A stretch of 9,777 nucleotides of DNA from Candidatus Kerfeldbacteria bacterium (GTDB taxonomy: Bacteria > Patescibacteriota > Patescibacteriia > SBBC01 > CAIJZX01). The stretch spans positions 1 through 9,777 of the forward strand of contig JACQBO010000005.1 in assembly GCA_016194465.1 (NCBI GenBank). Reading direction: 5' to 3'. The notes beneath the pieces were generated by a model. The model was given only the letters and a program-made list of their open reading frames with translations. It had not been told where the DNA came from and ran no database searches. The position numbers and the translations under genes are program-made. Below, one piece after another: positions 1 through 8,187 of the stretch (positions within the stretch are counted from its first letter, which is position 1; every line of letters starts with the position of its first letter).

Positions 1-968
1 ATATCGGTCGACTTGATGCTGCTAACGAGCTGGGCTAAACGAGCCATTTCCCATACCTCCATGTTGGTTTGGCTATGACTGCCCAGGGAGCCAAGGATGT
101 CGGAAATTTTTTTGGGGTTCACCAAGGTGCCAAAGGAGAGGAGCCTTTCCTTTAGTCCAAAAATAACTTTTTGCTGCCGCCGCGCGCGGGCGAAGTCGGA
201 CCCCTCACCGTTGTTGCCATGACGAGAACGGGAATATTTGAGGGCGAGATCGCCGTTCATCTGCTGCGGACCGGCCTTAAACCAAACCGTCTGATAGCCA
301 TAATTTTCCGTCGGATATTGGGAATCGGTAAAGGCCTGATCAACCGTGACATTGACCCCACCGACTTGGTCAATGACTTCGGCAAAACCCTTGAAGTCCA
401 CGCGGGCGTAATACTGAATAGGAATCCCCAGGAGGTCGCTGACGACTTTGGTGGTCAGAGTCTCACCGCCGCCCGGGTATTTTATATCTCGTCCAAACGA
501 TAGGACATTGTTGATTTTGCGGTAATCATATCCGGGGATGTTAACCACCAAGTCACGGGGGATGGACAATAAGGAGAGCTGACGGGTTGATGGTTTGTAG
601 CTGGCGACGATCATGGTGTCCGTCAGGTAGGGACCGTCGTGGCCAGGGCCGCCAATACCCAGGAGAAGAATGTTGACCCGGTCATCATTTTCGCCCTGAA
701 GTTGCTGGTTGCTGGCCGTGACAAGGTGGGTGAGTTGCTGAAAAAAAGAAACCCGCTGGCCGCCATCTTTTTTTGTGTTGACCACGGCAATGGCTCGGTA
801 GCCAATCCATCCAGCAAGACCGAGCAAGATGATCACGATGCCACTGAGCGACAACAAGGACCACCGTAAGCGGTGATGACGCCGGGGGAATGTAGCGGCC
901 GGGCTCACCCGCGGTTGGATTGTGAGACTGGACTCGGTCGGGTGCAGGTGAGGAGGGGGAGTGGCCAT
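1..968 (-). CDS. LytR-CpsA-Psr (LCP) family cell-wall glycopolymer transferase, 3' end outside window
   Basis: LCP proteins are membrane-anchored enzymes that move glycopolymers (teichoic acid, capsule or similar) from undecaprenyl-phosphate carriers to the wall. Seen here: 322 codons with no stop, starting at ATG 968-966 and running off the window. A short basic cytoplasmic tail (about residues 1-35) precedes one membrane span (about 36-63). The LCP core follows: NILLLGIGG (99-107), LTDTM with Asp117, SIPRD (135-139; Arg138 and Asp139 match the conserved phosphate/metal-binding pair), KINN (151-154), DFKGFAEVIDQVGGVNV (191-207), then LKYSRSRH (243-250) and DFARARRQQ (258-266), which carry the family's conserved arginines. 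The two long homopolymer runs near 741 and 771 keep frame. The start is chosen because the basic tail and span follow it and a consensus promoter lies just upstream. No clear Shine-Dalgarno precedes it. The gene is divergent from the giant surface-protein gene. Family assignment is firm; the polymer transferred cannot be told. Confidence 0.93.
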   Translation of the reverse strand, partial: MATPPPHLHPTESSLTIQPRVSPAATFPRRHHRLRWSLLSLSGIVIILLGLAGWIGYRAIAVVNTKKDGGQRVSFFQQLTHLVTASNQQLQGENDDRVNILLLGIGGPGHDGPYLTDTMIVASYKPSTRQLSLLSIPRDLVVNIPGYDYRKINNVLSFGRDIKYPGGGETLTTKVVSDLLGIPIQYYARVDFKGFAEVIDQVGGVNVTVDQAFTDSQYPTENYGYQTVWFKAGPQQMNGDLALKYSRSRHGNNGEGSDFARARRQQKVIFGLKERLLSFGTLVNPKKISDILGSLGSHSQTNMEVWEMARLAQLVSSIKSTD

Positions 969-981
969 AGAGTGCTGACAC

Positions 982-1010
982 AGTATATCGGCTCTGTGGG
1001 TCTTTGGCAA
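982..1010 (-). promoter_or_regulatory. sigma70-type promoter for the LCP gene
   Basis: Read on the minus strand, TTGCCA (1010-1005) and TATACT (987-982) are separated by exactly 17 bases. Each box differs from consensus at one position. Transcription would start near 975-976, only about 7-8 nt before the ATG at 968, so the message would be almost leaderless, in keeping with the missing Shine-Dalgarno. No extended -10 TG is present. Confidence 0.7.
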
Positions 1011-1181
1011 TCAAGCACCCAGCGTAATTCTGTATGACGCCAACCCCAAACATCCGAGGGAACCCTAGTGGCGAGATGGGCGAAAAAGGAGCGGAGGACT
1101 TGTGCCAAGACCATGAAAACTTTAGTAAGTTCTTCTCTTTTCTTGACTAACCTTAGGGCAGAATTCACGCCGCATCGTCAT

Positions 1182-1210
1182 TTGACTTTTCCGATTTTTT
1201 GTAGTATAAT
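1182..1210 (+). promoter_or_regulatory. sigma70-type promoter for the giant surface-protein gene
   Basis: TTGACT (1182-1187) and a perfect TATAAT (1205-1210) are spaced 17 bases apart. The expected start near 1216-1218 leaves about 10-12 nt before ATG 1228, or about 5 nt before the in-frame TTG 1222. The stretch between this and the opposite promoter (1011-1181) contains no gene I can support. It has only weak dyads, at 1057-1066 and 1122-1150. Confidence 0.78.
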
Positions 1211-1227
1211 AAGAACACCAGTTGGAA

Positions 1228-4200
1228 ATGAAAAAAAGACAAAGATTCGGACACCAGGAAAGTAATCACGCTTTTGGCCGATGGTGGGCAGCTTTTTTTA
1301 CATCGGCCTTTCCGGCCAGGCCAACAGCCAAAATCGACTGGCCCACATTGCCGAAACTCCTGAGTCTGGGCCAAACCGCGCGGCTGCTTGGGGTCCACCC
1401 CAATACATTGCGCGGCTGGGATCACAAGGGGAAACTGACCGCCGTCCGCATCGGCCAGCGCCGCGACCGGCGCTTCGAGAAAGGCGTCGTTCTCTCCTTC
1501 TGGCAGAGGACGCACGGGCAGATGGAAAAAAAGAGGGCGCCGAATCATCATTGGCTGGGTCAACCGCAGATTCGAGGTCCGATCAGGATCGGACTAGCGT
1601 TTGCCTTCCTCTTGATGGTGGGGAGTACCTGGATCGGATTCCGACCGGCCCAGGCAGGAAATAGCAAAACGTTGGTGACGCTCATGCCGACTGAATGTCA
1701 TGGATGGACTGGGGCCCAGAACGCGGAAACAATACAATTACCCGTCTCGGCCACCGACCATGAGTTCACGGAGCAAAATTCGGCCGTTTTTCGGGCCGCG
1801 AGCAACCGGGTACAATCTCAGGGTCCCGGGCTTACCTCCGGAAGTCTTGATGCGGTCTCCAATGTGCTTACCTGCAGTCACTTTGCGGCCGATGGCCTTA
1901 GCCCGGGGACCAACCTCTCAGATGGTGTGGTTCATCTGTCATTCCGGGGTAAATTTTCGCCCAACAGTCCGGACAGCGTCACCATCGACGCCAGTCTCGA
2001 TGGCCGGACCTGGGTGCCGATCAAGACAGTACCGGACAGTGGAACCGGCGCATTGGGCGGACCAGTAACGTTGTCGACTGAGCTCAGCAAACACTTGAGC
2101 ACAATTCAGATTCGACTGGTGGCCGACGTGGATATTGCTAGCGTCACGACCTTGTGGCTTGATGGCATCGGCATCACGGCCACGCCGATCCTCCCTCCGT
2201 CGAAGGCGAACGTTCCAGAGAAGCAAGCCCAGCTTGATCGTCTGACCGCTTTTTCGCAAGCGAGCTATGATGCTTCCCGCCAGCCCCTCTTGACCCTACC
2301 CACCCGTCGGCCACACAAAAACGCCCTCTTCGTCACGACCTCGTATGACGAGTGGCAGCTGGAGGCGGTGAAAGTGTTCGACAGTCACGGCACAGAGTAT
2401 GCGGCCAAGTATGTGGCGACAGAGACTCGGGACGGTTCGTCCGCCAACCTGAATATTAAGCTGGATACCTACCGGCTCCATCCAGGAAAATATGTGGTGC
2501 ATCTCCAGGTCCGTGATCCTGATGGGCAGGTCGAAACGATCAGTAAAGTATTCCTGTGGGGGGTGGTGGCCCTCAATTTCCGGCAAGCGACGATCAATGT
2601 TGGCAGCCAAGAATCAATCGGCGTCGGTGTGCTCGATGATGAGGGGCGGACGCTCTGCGGTGCAAACCTCCTGGTCAAAATTACCGATCCCCGCGGCGGC
2701 GTCCGTAGCAACACGACCGGCGATCACTCCGTCGCGGTTAACAAGCATTGTATTGATAAAGGGGTGACCAACGAACCTGATTATGCTTTTGGCTATACGC
2801 CAGCCATACCAGGTCTCTATTATGTGCATCTTGAGGCCAAGACCCCGGCCGGTAAACGGAGCCTGGACGAAACATTCCAGGCGGCACCGAGTCAGAAGTT
2901 TGAAGTTGATCGGGTGGAATATCCCACCCGGATTTACCCCCCGGCGGCGTATCCGACTCGGATGGCCATCACGCCGCACCGCGACTACCTAGGGATCGTG
3001 ACCGAGCGCGTACCCTCAGATTTTGCGCTGTCCCATATTCTGGCCGGCGGGACCATCCAACCGGATCCTGATGATGACCACCAACAAATCGTTTCGTGGC
3101 CGGTCGAATGGCAGAAAGATAAAACATATTACCTCGGCTATACGTTCCAAGCTCCAGACATTTCGCCCGCCTTGTTCCAAACGGGACCAATGCAGATTGG
3201 GGGAGGTATCACGCTGGAGCCCGATTTTGCCGAGCGGCGGCAGTGGCAAATTGCTTCCGATGCGAACGGTGACCCGGCGAAAGTCATGCATGGGGTGTTG
3301 CAAGCACCGAGCAGTCTTCGTGGACAGGTCGTCACGTCACTCCAAGCCTCGAAGACCCTCTTTCGCAGCGAGGATTCCCCAAGCTTTGTTTTGCCGCCCA
3401 GCAATGATCCGGTGCGAGGGCCAATCAAGCGTGTCCGGCTGATCGACGCCTTCAGTCAACCATCAGACGTCCATCTGGCTGATCGTACGGCGGCCGACGT
3501 GCCACGCCAACTCGTGATTGACCGCTCAAATGGATTTCATCCGGGACGATACACGGTTGAAGTCACCTATGATAGCCAACAACCAACCCCCGTGGTCGAC
3601 ACGCAAACCTTTGTCTGGGGCGTTCTGGTGGTCAACACGGAAAAATCAGTCTATCGTCCGGGCGAGACGGCGCGGTTTGATATGACCACGCTTGATGCGA
3701 CGGGCAAGACGCTGTGCGAATCCGATCTCACCCTGGAGGTGACAAGTCCGAGCGGCCAGAAGACGACGCTGTCCACGGGCGACGGCTCAATCGTTCGGAA
3801 CTATACTTGTGACGATCATAGCGTCACCGATAACCCTGACTACTCGGCACAATACGTGGTGGCCGAAGCAGGAGCGTACCAGCTGCATATGACCAGTGTC
3901 CAGACGGCCGGCCAAGCGCGGACCGGAGCCAGCGATTCCTTTAGTATCGATGACTCATTTGAGGTTCGGAACCAGGTACCATTCGACATCAGCCGCGCGG
4001 GTACCGCGACCCGGCTGTACCCGGTGGCCGATTACACGGCGCGGTTTTCCATTGTGGCCAACCAGGACTACCAAGGCACGGTGACGGAGACCGCTCCTCA
4101 GAGCTTTCGACTCTACCAGATTTCCGATGGGGGAGCGGTGGTCCCCACCCTTGATCCCGAACAGCAAACAGTCGGATGGACGGTCGATTGGAAAGCGGGG

Positions 4201-7200
4201 CAGACCTACACCCTCTCTTATGCCTTCGATCCCCCGAACCCTTCGCCGCGTGTCTACCCCCTAGGCCCACTCACGATGGGAGGTTTTCACGAATCACGTC
4301 AATGGGAACTGGCCGCCGACGCGACCAAGGTCTGGATCGGCAGCGGCGCTGATGCCAACTGGTCAACCTCCGGCAACTGGAGCCCCAGCGGCGCTCCGGC
4401 CTCGGGCGATACCATTGTGTTTGATGGATCAGCCGGCGGTTCACCGGATAATAACTCGACTTGGGACGCCTCGGCCCAGGCGTCGATGACCAGCCTGACG
4501 ATTTCGACGTACTCTGGGACGCTGACCATCAGCGTCACCTCGCCGACTCTCACCGGTGCGTTTTCCGACACCAGCACCAATGGCTTGACCTTCACGGGAG
4601 CCCTGGCCTTGTCTGTCGGTGGCGACTTTACGCTAACCACCAGCGGCACGGTCACGCCAAACACCTCGACGGTCACCCTGACCGGCACGTCGAACACCCT
4701 CAACTCCAGCAAGAACCTGTACAACTTGACGTACAATCCAGCCTCGACCGGGACGATGACCATGGCCACTAACGACTTTTCGGTCACCAATGTGCTGGAC
4801 GTTGAGGCCAACGGCACCTTGAGTCTCAATAGCAGTCGGACATTGACCTTATCGCTGACGAGTGGCTCGGCCCTGACCCTTAACGGCACGATCAGCGGTT
4901 CCGGCACCTTGTATTACCAGACGACCACCACGTTTCCCAGCGGGGGGACGCTTTCCTCGGCCCTGACCCTCAATGTTTCTAATGGTAATATTACGATGTC
5001 CGCCCGGACGCTCGGTGGCGCCGTCAAAATCACCTCCGCCACCTCAACCGGCGGTTCAATCATTCCGGCTTCCGGCTCACTGACGATCACCGGCGCCCTG
5101 ACCGTTGACGCCTCATCAACTGGTGACACGCGTTTCGATAACCGGACCAACAATGCGACGGTTTCCGTCGGTGGCGCGAGCTGTACGTCGGGCGGGACCA
5201 AGCGTATCTTGATGGGCACCAGCTCGAATACATCGACCGGAGACTTTAATCTTGCCAACTGTAATACAACCAGCGACTTCGGTTCCAACAGCACCTTAAC
5301 CATGAGCGGTGCGACGACCAATCTCAACTTGTCTTCAACCGGCCCAACAACCCTGGTTATTTCGGCCGCCGGAACGGTCACCTTGACTGGTGGAGCCACC
5401 CCAACGAACCTGACCACGAATAGCGGGGCGACCTTAGCCTTTGGGTCGCAGACGTTGTCGATGTCCGGGACGTTTACGAGTAACGGGACGGCCTCCGGAT
5501 CGTCCGGTCTCCTGATCTATCAGTCAACTACAAACTGGCCGGCCACCGGCACGGTTTCCGTACCAGTTCGTCTGGATGATCGTAATGGTAATATCACGGT
5601 CACCAGCGGCACCACGTTCGGCGGAGACGTGACGGTTTTCAACGGCGGTACGTCAGCCGCGCGAAGCGTCATCCTCGGCGGAGCGACAACCTTCCAAGGC
5701 GCCTTGACGATCAACGCACCAACCTCGCAAAACTCTACGCTTGACGGGGGAACGAATAATCCGGCGGTCAGCGTGACGGGTGACTTTACCTTTAGTAAAG
5801 GATCAACCGGTCTCCCCAGTTGGACCACTGGCACCGGCACCTGGACCTTTTCCGGCGCGGTCAACTTGACGAACGGAACCGTGACTATTACCAGCGGCAA
5901 TACGATTGCCATGAACGCCGGGTCAACCAAAACTCTGACCACCGCCAGTAACACCTTGCAACATTTGACCATCTCCGGCGCGGCCACACTCGGCGACGCG
6001 ACAGCCATTGCCGGCAATCTCGATATGACTGGCGGCACGGTGACCGCCAATTCCCAGACCGTGACGCTCTCGGGGACATCCAACACCGTCACCGGCGGCA
6101 GCAACACACTGTACAATGTCACCCTTTCCGGGTCAGCTTCGTACACCCTGCAAACGAGTAACCTGACCATTTCCAACATCCTGACCGTGGCCGCCGGCAC
6201 GACCTGGAATATTAATAGCACGATCTTCACGTTTCTGACGCTGAATAGTGCCACCAACTCGTTGTCACTGAACTCCACCGGCACGATCGGCGGCAGCGGC
6301 ACGATATCGTATGCCAGCGCCACCTCCAATGCTTTTCCGACGGTGGGAACAGTCAACGCCACCGTTCGCTACGACGCGACCAATGGGAACTTGAATGCGG
6401 TCAGTCGGACATACGGCGGCGGGATCGAAGCCTACAGCAACTCAACCTCGGCCCGCAGCGTTTTCGTCGGCACGGCCACGGGCCAAACGATCAGCGAAAC
6501 GACGCTGTCGGTCAACGCCAATAATACGGCCAGCGTCACCCTCGATGCTTCGAATGGCGGCACGTATAACAACGTCATTTCCGCGTCTAGTAACTTTAGC
6601 TGTACCAAGGGGTCGACCGGCGCACCGACGATCATTACCGGTACCGGGAACTGGACCATTTCCGGGAACACGGATTTCACGAATTGCACGGTCACGGCGA
6701 CAGCCACGAATAACTTGATCATGAACGGCACCGGCGGGAAAACCCTGACCGGTGGTAGCGCTACTTTGGCCAACCTGCAAATTACTTCCGCCAATGACAC
6801 GGTCACGCTGCAAACGACCAGTTTGACCGTCAACACCTTGCTGACGATTGCCAACACGTCAACCTTGAGTATCAACAGTAGTATCACCTTGACCTTGTCG
6901 GGAAATAGTGGCACGACCTTCACCAACACGGGAACCTGCTCGGGTGCTGGGCAGATCATTTACCAAAACTCGGCCACAACCTTCCCATCAGGTGGTGGGT
7001 CGGTCAACTGCGCGGTGCGGCTTGATGCGCTCAACGGCAACATGAGCGTCCCGGCGCGGACCTTTGGCGGTGCACTCGACCTGTATAGCAATACAGCCAA
7101 TGCCCGAACCATTACGCCTGGGACGGCCGGCAGTCAAACGATTACCGTGTCCGGCGCACTCACATTTACCACGGGCAGCAGTCAAACCCAGTTATTCACG

Positions 7201-8187
7201 ATTGCGGGAGCAACGAACAGCCCGGCCATGAACGTGACCGGTGATTTTTCCACCACCAAGTCGGGTTCGGGTTCCATGACGTTTACCACTGGCGCGGGCA
7301 CCTGGACCATGTCTGGCGCAGTAAATTTCTCGAACATTACAACCCTGACCGCCGCCACGAATAACCTCTTCGTGCTAAACGGCAGCAGCAAAACCTTGAC
7401 CGGAAACTCCAAGACACTCTACCAACTCCAGATCAGCGGCGATACAACCGCCAGCGGGGCACTAACTGTTTCCAATCTTTTAACCGTTGATGCGAACAAA
7501 ACCTACACGCTGTCCGGTACGGTCACACTCTCGGCTACCTCGGGCACCAGCTTGACGCTCAACGGAACTATCGGCGGCACCTCGGTCCTGATTTATCGAA
7601 CGACGACGGCGTTCCCGACGAGCGGGACGATCAACTCGCAACTGCGGATGGACTGTGGTCAGGTGGCCAACAGTGTCCTCATTCTTTCGGCCCGCACTTA
7701 TGGCGGGACCGTTTTGCCATATGACACCACCACCAACAATTGTACCGTCCAGCTGGGGACCGCTGGGAGTCAGACCTTGACGTTGTCCGCCGGTTTCACC
7801 CCGACTAACACGAGCACCGGCGTGCTGACCGTTGATGGCTCCACCTGGAATCCGGCCGTCACCATCAGCGGCGACTTCACCACGAATACGGGTAACTCGC
7901 CCACCTTTAACGCCGGGACCGGAACCTGGACCGTCTCTGGGAACGTCGACTGGGCAGGTGGAGGACCGCTGACGTATACGGCCGGCACGGGTAATACCTT
8001 CACCATCAATGGGGCGAGTATAACCCTCACCTCGAATGGTGACACATTTTATAACCTGACCATTTCCAGCGCGGTGACGCTGGCCGACAGCTTCACCGTG
8101 GCCAATAATCTTGACCTGACGAGCTCGACGCTGGATGCGACCACCAATCTGACCACCGTCACCATGACCTGGCGACTTCCGACCTGA
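1228..8187 (+). CDS. giant HTH - membrane segment - repeat surface protein, apparently truncated by a frameshift
   Basis: Residues count from ATG 1228; an in-frame TTG at 1222 would add two. Order seen: basic N-terminus; MerR/excisionase-type HTH (about 44-93, LLSLGQTARLLGVHPNTLRG then a wing); hydrophobic segment 121-138 ending RPAQA, a signal-peptidase-like site after 143; a beta-rich domain (about 145-320) resembling carbohydrate-binding sandwiches; two 353-residue-period modules (363-679 and 716-1032); a WIGSGADANW...NWSPSG...GDTIVFD motif (from 1036) of the kind that opens beta-repeat surface proteins; then low-charge Thr/Ser/Gly/Asn repeats to about 2314. All 14 cysteines lie outside the cytoplasmic part and fall into pairs. 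The last five residues (WRLPT) are out-of-frame sequence and the stop at 8185-8187 is premature: the repeats resume in another frame. Probable role: envelope-anchored adhesin or stalk, possibly with a regulatory N-terminus (inference). No enzyme motif or sorting signal is seen. Confidence 0.85.
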   Translation: MKKRQRFGHQESNHAFGRWWAAFFTSAFPARPTAKIDWPTLPKLLSLGQTARLLGVHPNTLRGWDHKGKLTAVRIGQRRDRRFEKGVVLSFWQRTHGQMEKKRAPNHHWLGQPQIRGPIRIGLAFAFLLMVGSTWIGFRPAQAGNSKTLVTLMPTECHGWTGAQNAETIQLPVSATDHEFTEQNSAVFRAASNRVQSQGPGLTSGSLDAVSNVLTCSHFAADGLSPGTNLSDGVVHLSFRGKFSPNSPDSVTIDASLDGRTWVPIKTVPDSGTGALGGPVTLSTELSKHLSTIQIRLVADVDIASVTTLWLDGIGITATPILPPSKANVPEKQAQLDRLTAFSQASYDASRQPLLTLPTRRPHKNALFVTTSYDEWQLEAVKVFDSHGTEYAAKYVATETRDGSSANLNIKLDTYRLHPGKYVVHLQVRDPDGQVETISKVFLWGVVALNFRQATINVGSQESIGVGVLDDEGRTLCGANLLVKITDPRGGVRSNTTGDHSVAVNKHCIDKGVTNEPDYAFGYTPAIPGLYYVHLEAKTPAGKRSLDETFQAAPSQKFEVDRVEYPTRIYPPAAYPTRMAITPHRDYLGIVTERVPSDFALSHILAGGTIQPDPDDDHQQIVSWPVEWQKDKTYYLGYTFQAPDISPALFQTGPMQIGGGITLEPDFAERRQWQIASDANGDPAKVMHGVLQAPSSLRGQVVTSLQASKTLFRSEDSPSFVLPPSNDPVRGPIKRVRLIDAFSQPSDVHLADRTAADVPRQLVIDRSNGFHPGRYTVEVTYDSQQPTPVVDTQTFVWGVLVVNTEKSVYRPGETARFDMTTLDATGKTLCESDLTLEVTSPSGQKTTLSTGDGSIVRNYTCDDHSVTDNPDYSAQYVVAEAGAYQLHMTSVQTAGQARTGASDSFSIDDSFEVRNQVPFDISRAGTATRLYPVADYTARFSIVANQDYQGTVTETAPQSFRLYQISDGGAVVPTLDPEQQTVGWTVDWKAGQTYTLSYAFDPPNPSPRVYPLGPLTMGGFHESRQWELAADATKVWIGSGADANWSTSGNWSPSGAPASGDTIVFDGSAGGSPDNNSTWDASAQASMTSLTISTYSGTLTISVTSPTLTGAFSDTSTNGLTFTGALALSVGGDFTLTTSGTVTPNTSTVTLTGTSNTLNSSKNLYNLTYNPASTGTMTMATNDFSVTNVLDVEANGTLSLNSSRTLTLSLTSGSALTLNGTISGSGTLYYQTTTTFPSGGTLSSALTLNVSNGNITMSARTLGGAVKITSATSTGGSIIPASGSLTITGALTVDASSTGDTRFDNRTNNATVSVGGASCTSGGTKRILMGTSSNTSTGDFNLANCNTTSDFGSNSTLTMSGATTNLNLSSTGPTTLVISAAGTVTLTGGATPTNLTTNSGATLAFGSQTLSMSGTFTSNGTASGSSGLLIYQSTTNWPATGTVSVPVRLDDRNGNITVTSGTTFGGDVTVFNGGTSAARSVILGGATTFQGALTINAPTSQNSTLDGGTNNPAVSVTGDFTFSKGSTGLPSWTTGTGTWTFSGAVNLTNGTVTITSGNTIAMNAGSTKTLTTASNTLQHLTISGAATLGDATAIAGNLDMTGGTVTANSQTVTLSGTSNTVTGGSNTLYNVTLSGSASYTLQTSNLTISNILTVAAGTTWNINSTIFTFLTLNSATNSLSLNSTGTIGGSGTISYASATSNAFPTVGTVNATVRYDATNGNLNAVSRTYGGGIEAYSNSTSARSVFVGTATGQTISETTLSVNANNTASVTLDASNGGTYNNVISASSNFSCTKGSTGAPTIITGTGNWTISGNTDFTNCTVTATATNNLIMNGTGGKTLTGGSATLANLQITSANDTVTLQTTSLTVNTLLTIANTSTLSINSSITLTLSGNSGTTFTNTGTCSGAGQIIYQNSATTFPSGGGSVNCAVRLDALNGNMSVPARTFGGALDLYSNTANARTITPGTAGSQTITVSGALTFTTGSSQTQLFTIAGATNSPAMNVTGDFSTTKSGSGSMTFTTGAGTWTMSGAVNFSNITTLTAATNNLFVLNGSSKTLTGNSKTLYQLQISGDTTASGALTVSNLLTVDANKTYTLSGTVTLSATSGTSLTLNGTIGGTSVLIYRTTTAFPTSGTINSQLRMDCGQVANSVLILSARTYGGTVLPYDTTTNNCTVQLGTAGSQTLTLSAGFTPTNTSTGVLTVDGSTWNPAVTISGDFTTNTGNSPTFNAGTGTWTVSGNVDWAGGGPLTYTAGTGNTFTINGASITLTSNGDTFYNLTISSAVTLADSFTVANNLDLTSSTLDATTNLTTVTMTWRLPT
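1357..1506 (+). other. MerR/excisionase-like helix-turn-helix domain at the N-terminus
   Basis: Residues 44-93 follow the family pattern: a first helix SLGQTARLLGV, a turn, a recognition helix HPNTLRGWDHKGKL, then a basic wing VRIGQRRDRRF and a closing helix. In this family the W-x-x-x-G-K-L stretch and the arginine-rich wing contact DNA. The domain is intact and directly followed by a membrane segment in the same frame, so it would sit on the cytoplasmic face. The target is unknown. Confidence 0.75.
1505..1510 (+). promoter_or_regulatory. possible ribosome binding site for the internal ATG 1522
   Basis: AGAGGA lies 11 nt before ATG 1522, slightly far but within a usable range. It is a better Shine-Dalgarno match than anything before ATG 1228. 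It lies inside the HTH coding sequence, so the match may be chance in purine-rich codons. Confidence 0.25.
1522..1656 (+). other. signal peptide / membrane anchor with a possible alternative start at its first codon
   Basis: From the Met at residue 99 (ATG 1522) the protein reads as a textbook Sec signal: a positively charged n-region (MEKKR...), a hydrophobic core IGLAFAFLLMVGSTWIGF (nt 1588-1641), and AQA before Gly at 1656/1657. If translation begins at 1228 the same segment acts as an N-in/C-out anchor, or is cleaved to separate the HTH from the exodomain. Which form is made cannot be decided from sequence. Confidence 0.6.
2314..3264 (+). repeat. extracellular module, copy A (residues 363-679)
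   Basis: First of two homologous blocks. It contains an Ig-like strand set ending HPGKY, then FLWGV at 442-446, an Ig/macroglobulin-like section with RTLC and a second Cys 31 residues later (Cys477, Cys508), NEPDY, a YP...Y...R...I...DY.G.VTE..P..F section, and a closing RRQWQIASDA. The domain family is not one I can name. The layout suggests stacked beta-sandwich domains on the cell surface. Confidence 0.75.
3373..4323 (+). repeat. extracellular module, copy B (residues 716-1032)
   Basis: Second copy, offset exactly 353 residues (1059 nt) from copy A. HPGRY, FVWGV, the Cys pair (Cys830, Cys861), NPDY, VTE and SRQWELAADA all fall at the same offset, so there is no net insertion or deletion between the copies at these landmarks. 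Amino-acid divergence is high, so the duplication is old. The block leads directly into the beta-repeat array. Confidence 0.75.

Noticed and set aside
171..869. Plus-strand open frames at 171-503 and 639-869
   Set aside because: They lie antisense to the well-supported LCP gene, and their translations show no recognisable features.
1057..1066. Short palindrome AGGGAACCCT as an operator
   Set aside because: A four-base-pair stem occurs by chance, and it lies away from both promoters' spacers, where MerR-type proteins usually bind.
1122..1150. Imperfect inverted repeat TTAGTAAG ... CTTGACTAA as terminator or operator
   Set aside because: The stem is short and AT-rich with a bulge. There is no U-tract in a sensible place and no gene ending nearby, so it is too weak to call.
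1068..1265. Small plus-strand open frame overlapping the right-hand promoter
   Set aside because: It runs through the -35 and -10 boxes and into the start of the giant gene. It has no ribosome site and looks like chance.
1281..2068. Plus-strand open frames at 1281-1664 and 1700-2068 in other frames of the giant gene
   Set aside because: They are shadow frames of the HTH and N-terminal exodomain coding sequence. Their Arg/Pro-rich translations have no motif.
8160..8187. Programmed ribosomal frameshift linking the two frames
   Set aside because: No slippery heptamer or following structure is evident at ACCATGACCTGGCG. A one-base slip would also leave the unit about 24-27 residues short, so a deletion explains it better.
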